NCBI GenBank assembly: GCA_002730365.1
Contig: PBZZ01000010.1
Location: forward strand, 11,006-19,955
Origin: Deltaproteobacteria bacterium
GTDB lineage: Bacteria > SAR324 > NAC60-12
Length of the DNA: 8,950 bases
Direction of reading: 5' to 3'
Made by a program: the position numbers and the translations under genes. Position 1 is the stretch's first letter, and each line of letters opens with the position of its first letter. Positions 5,792 to 8,950 of the stretch are shown here, piece by piece. A model generated the notes under the pieces. That model saw only the letters and a program-made list of their open reading frames with translations. It did not search any database and had not been told where the DNA came from.

Positions 5792-8700
5792 AGTCTGTGA
5801 TCGACCTTCTAGCAAGCGGGAAAACAGCGGAATCTCCCGGGGTAATTTGGAGTCGGGCAGTGGTAAGAAAACTTCTGCGTTGCGCTCCGTGACATCTCCC
5901 TCCAGCAAGCCATTTTTATCGTTTACATTGAGCGGAGGAGATGTCGCATAACTTAGAAGTAGCTTTCCTTCGAGCGACTTGAGATTGGGATGATAGATTT
6001 GTAGGCGTTCTTGGTACTCGCGAGTCTGAATCAAGTAGTAGGCGATACGCGACCAAACTGGCAGAGCTCCGCTGGAACCTGTCAGGCGGAACCGATTTGC
6101 AGTTGCTTCGGCTTCTCCAGGCCGATCTGAGCCAACATAGACGGCGATTGTATATCCTCCCTGGGTTTGCATTCCCTGCCGTGTTGGAACTGGCAGATGG
6201 CCAACAAAGGTCGCATTTGAATAATTGTTGGCAGTTCCCGTTTTGCCGAGAGCAGGGATTTGTACTTTCACTTGTTTTCCATTTTCACGCACATACTCTG
6301 TTTGTAGAAAGCGTTTTGCTCTTCGGCCTGTTCCGTACTCAACTACTGAACGCATAATTTCTTGCAAAGCCCGATTGACAACAGGATCCAGAATGTTACG
6401 AGATTGATGATCTGCTTCGTAAATAGTTCTGCCCCCAGTATCTTCAATCCGTTGAATCAATGACCAATGATTTTTGGGTGATGTTGAATCCCCAAAAACT
6501 TGACCTGTGGCCAGCGACTGATAGAGCATTGCCAGATCATGTAGCGTTACGTCATTCGCACCAAGTGGAAACGAAAGTACCGGCTGAAGCGGGCTCTCAA
6601 CACCTAGGAGTTTTGCTACTTCCACAACCGTCTGTAGGGAAAGCAGCATCCTGAAGTCATGATTCCAATAAAGACGTGCCGTTGAATAGGGCTCCTGGCG
6701 CAATACATCCTGCTGACGTTGTTGCATCAAGTCTTCAAGCCCCTGAAAAATCGTGGAACGGATCTTTCCGTGCAACCAAATATTGGGTGGTGAAAAGAAG
6801 CGCTCTCGCTGATTCGAAGTCCAGACCTGATTGTACAAGCGGAAGCGATAGGGAGTTATAGGAACCCAGCCTTTTGTAAGATCACGAGGGTTCTCTGCGT
6901 AGGCTAACCGTGGAGGTATAGGGGTGTTGTAAGGATCTGTCCGCAGCGCACTTTCATGAACATAAAAATTTTGAATCCACTCTCCAGCCACCTGATCATC
7001 CGTTTTAAAACTGCCGTTGAGGAAAGCATCTTCTGTTTGTACCAGTTGCTGCCGTAACCGTTCTTGCACCTCTTGGAGGCGCAAAAAGTTATGTTCCAAT
7101 AACTCTCTTTCGCGGCCCACACGGGCAGAACCTGAACGCAAGCGTGAGCGCACCTCAGCACGCCAGTTCCGACCATGATAAAGGTTACGCAGTGCCTGTT
7201 CCTCTTCAGGTGGTTCAAAGGCAGTGTTGCGTAAAAGTTCTTGCCGAGCCGCCTCCATCAAGTACGGTTGCATTCGATACTGAGTATCAATGATCCCATG
7301 AGTATCTCGCAACCGGACAACATAATCTGCGCGACTTTCATTCTCTGCTCGTGCAAAGCGGGTAAATTCCACTAGTCGTTCGAAATGCTCCAGGTCCAAG
7401 TAATCGAGCAGGTGTTCTAGCAAGTAGATACTAGCGAGATTCTCTGAAAGCGCACCAGCCCAGACCATCGAACTTTGATTGTCTGGTGGATTATGATCGG
7501 GCTTGGGAATATAGACCTCACCCTGCCATTGATAAACTCGATACTCATTGGACAAGGCCTCCAACGGATTCCAACCCAACTCCATTGCCACCATGTACAG
7601 TAACAGTTTAAAGGTTGATCCAGGTTGACGATAGGCCTGCATTGCCCTGTTGAATCCACGAGGGTCAAATCCACCTGCAAAAGCCCGAACCTCACCCTCT
7701 TGCAAAACCATCACACCACCGTCGAGGGTCGGTTGCTGCTCAATGCTCGCCTGCCAAACAGACCCTGCATTATCACGTTGATGCAAGGCTACCAGAATTG
7801 GTCCGCCTGTTTTCAGATTCGCAAGTGCTTGCTGAAAATCTTTTTTTCTAAGTTTGTTGGGTGCTCGTGGATTTGTTCGACGAACGAACTCTTCCAATAA
7901 CAAGCCCCGCACTTCCGCACGATCAGTTCCTACTTGAACTTTTACGCTCGGGTTATCTCCCAGCAGCACCTCCTCAATTCGGCCAGTGTAGAAGTTTCCG
8001 GATTCAGGTTGTAATGAGGATGGCTCTGGATGCGTGACTGGAGCAGCATAGCCATTGCGCTGAAATTCTAAGCGAGAGAGATGTCGCCTTAACTCAAACT
8101 GCGCAAGATATTGGAGATTGGGATCAAGTGTTGTCTGAATGCGGAGTTCTCCCTTCTCCACCCCCTCCGCACCATAGTCCTGTAAAATGGAGTGGAATGG
8201 CTCCTCGTTCATCTGCTGGCGGACCACCTCAATCTGGTGATTATCTTGATAACGGAAAGATCCTTGTCGAAAAGCTACCAAATCCTGAGACGCCTCCAGA
8301 AAACGCTCCTCAGAAATAAACTCCATTTCCATCATATTCCGTAAGACATAGTCTCGACGCTCTGTTGCTCTCTCAACAATACGCTGTATTTCCTCTGGAT
8401 TCTGAGTTCTGAAGGGATTGTAGTTTGCCGGCCCCTTAACCGAACCAGCAATGAAGGCAGCCTCAGAAAGATTCAGGTCTGAGACGTTTTTGTTGAAATA
8501 GTAACGGGCTGCAATCGCCAATCCTTGCCCTGTTCCATGCACATGGAAGAGATTGGTATAGAATTCAAGAATATCTCTCTTACTGTAGCGAGCTTCCAAA
8601 CGCAGGGCATCCAGTGTCTCCAGTGCCTTGTTTGCCCAACGATCCTCTCCATGTTCCGGACGATGTTCAAACAAAAGTTCTGAAGTCTGCTGGGTGAGAG

Positions 8701-8950
8701 TACTACCTCCCTGAATAACACGCCCTGCAAGCAAATTAGCCCAAGACGCTCGGAGGATTCCAATAGGGTCGACACCGATATGCTGGTAAAAAGATTGATC
8801 TTCACTGGCAATGATTGCATCGAAAAATGTCTCTGGAATCACTGCATCCAGATCGGAATCAATCCGAGTTGGCTGGTTGGCCTGCAGGTAAAGAAGATGG
8901 ACTTGATCGTAGAAGGCGCCTAATTTCGTGCGTTGATCACGATAGTAGAC
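5687..8950 (-). CDS. Class A penicillin-binding protein, large insertion (N-terminus beyond window)
   Basis: The frame is open to the right edge, so the start and expected membrane anchor lie outside; 1,087 residues are visible. Numbers count from the valine codon at 8842. The family 51 glycosyltransferase domain has EDQSFYQHIG (14-23, Glu14), GGSTLTQQ (45-52), KALE (72-75, Glu75) and SKRDILEFYTN (87-97). The transpeptidase has STFK (409-412, Ser409), SEN (466-468) and KTGT (867-870). It should polymerise lipid II glycan strands and cross-link the peptides in the periplasm. SxN to KTG is 401 residues, against about 130 in E. coli PBP1b; the extra stretch at about 490-725 is charged and helical. 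Motif order after it is normal (LGANDVTLHDLAMLY at 760-774). The C-terminal 34 residues are encoded antisense to the HelD-like gene. Upstream of 8842 the frame still reads like the usual pre-GT51 segment, so 8842 is not taken as the start. Confidence 0.93.
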   Translation of the reverse strand, partial: VYYRDQRTKLGAFYDQVHLLYLQANQPTRIDSDLDAVIPETFFDAIIASEDQSFYQHIGVDPIGILRASWANLLAGRVIQGGSTLTQQTSELLFEHRPEHGEDRWANKALETLDALRLEARYSKRDILEFYTNLFHVHGTGQGLAIAARYYFNKNVSDLNLSEAAFIAGSVKGPANYNPFRTQNPEEIQRIVERATERRDYVLRNMMEMEFISEERFLEASQDLVAFRQGSFRYQDNHQIEVVRQQMNEEPFHSILQDYGAEGVEKGELRIQTTLDPNLQYLAQFELRRHLSRLEFQRNGYAAPVTHPEPSSLQPESGNFYTGRIEEVLLGDNPSVKVQVGTDRAEVRGLLLEEFVRRTNPRAPNKLRKKDFQQALANLKTGGPILVALHQRDNAGSVWQASIEQQPTLDGGVMVLQEGEVRAFAGGFDPRGFNRAMQAYRQPGSTFKLLLYMVAMELGWNPLEALSNEYRVYQWQGEVYIPKPDHNPPDNQSSMVWAGALSENLASIYLLEHLLDYLDLEHFERLVEFTRFARAENESRADYVVRLRDTHGIIDTQYRMQPYLMEAARQELLRNTAFEPPEEEQALRNLYHGRNWRAEVRSRLRSGSARVGRERELLEHNFLRLQEVQERLRQQLVQTEDAFLNGSFKTDDQVAGEWIQNFYVHESALRTDPYNTPIPPRLAYAENPRDLTKGWVPITPYRFRLYNQVWTSNQRERFFSPPNIWLHGKIRSTIFQGLEDLMQQRQQDVLRQEPYSTARLYWNHDFRMLLSLQTVVEVAKLLGVESPLQPVLSFPLGANDVTLHDLAMLYQSLATGQVFGDSTSPKNHWSLIQRIEDTGGRTIYEADHQSRNILDPVVNRALQEIMRSVVEYGTGRRAKRFLQTEYVRENGKQVKVQIPALGKTGTANNYSNATFVGHLPVPTRQGMQTQGGYTIAVYVGSDRPGEAEATANRFRLTGSSGALPVWSRIAYYLIQTREYQERLQIYHPNLKSLEGKLLLSYATSPPLNVNDKNGLLEGDVTERNAEVFLPLPDSKLPREIPLFSRLLEGRSQTSAEGVWKEGRWITAMKQPQLMGSTSDTDVEQVPR

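Noticed and set aside
5792..5860. Terminator after the HelD-like gene
   Set aside because: No stem followed by a run of T was found, and the stretch is coding sequence of the PBP on the other strand.
6904..7218. Minus-strand open frame inside the PBP insertion
   Set aside because: It is a shadow of the PBP gene in another frame with irregular composition. The PBP frame here stays open and typical, so the insertion is not explained by a separate gene.
8473..8820. Minus-strand open frame of 115 codons
   Set aside because: It is out of frame with the clearly conserved glycosyltransferase motifs at the same place.

Overview
The window looks like chromosomal DNA of a Gram-negative bacterium with moderate GC. 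The reasons are a periplasmic TPR protein of a type I associate with alphaproteobacteria, a gamma-class carbonic anhydrase of the YrdA/PaaY type, and a class A penicillin-binding protein. The species cannot be named from the sequence; a proteobacterial or SAR324-like lineage is only a guess. No rRNA, tRNA, CRISPR array, insertion sequence or convincing rho-independent terminator was seen.

Left part, plus strand (1-1453): the last codons of an upstream gene appear to end at 54. Three closely packed genes follow: an exported TPR protein (99-647), a small winged-helix-like protein (672-929) and a gamma-carbonic-anhydrase-family protein (926-1453). The last two overlap by ATGA. A small membrane-anchored protein (1450-1851, minus strand) converges on this group, and its stop codon shares a CTAG palindrome with the carbonic anhydrase stop.

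Centre (1852-5791): a 160-base divergent spacer with a 9-base direct repeat precedes a two-gene unit. The first gene encodes a cytoplasmic von Willebrand factor A protein with a complete MIDAS site (2012-3436). The second encodes a superfamily 1 helicase-like ATPase that most resembles HelD, the ATPase that strips and recycles RNA polymerase (3458-5791). The two are in the same reading frame, separated by one TAG and seven sense codons, and neither start has a visible Shine-Dalgarno sequence. This VWA plus HelD-like pair is the most unusual module in the window and may act as one complex.

Right part, minus strand (5687-8950): a class A penicillin-binding protein, open at the right edge, with glycosyltransferase and transpeptidase domains. 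Its transpeptidase domain carries roughly 270 extra residues between the SxN and KTG motifs. Its last 34 codons and its stop are antisense to the end of the helicase gene, including helicase motif VI.
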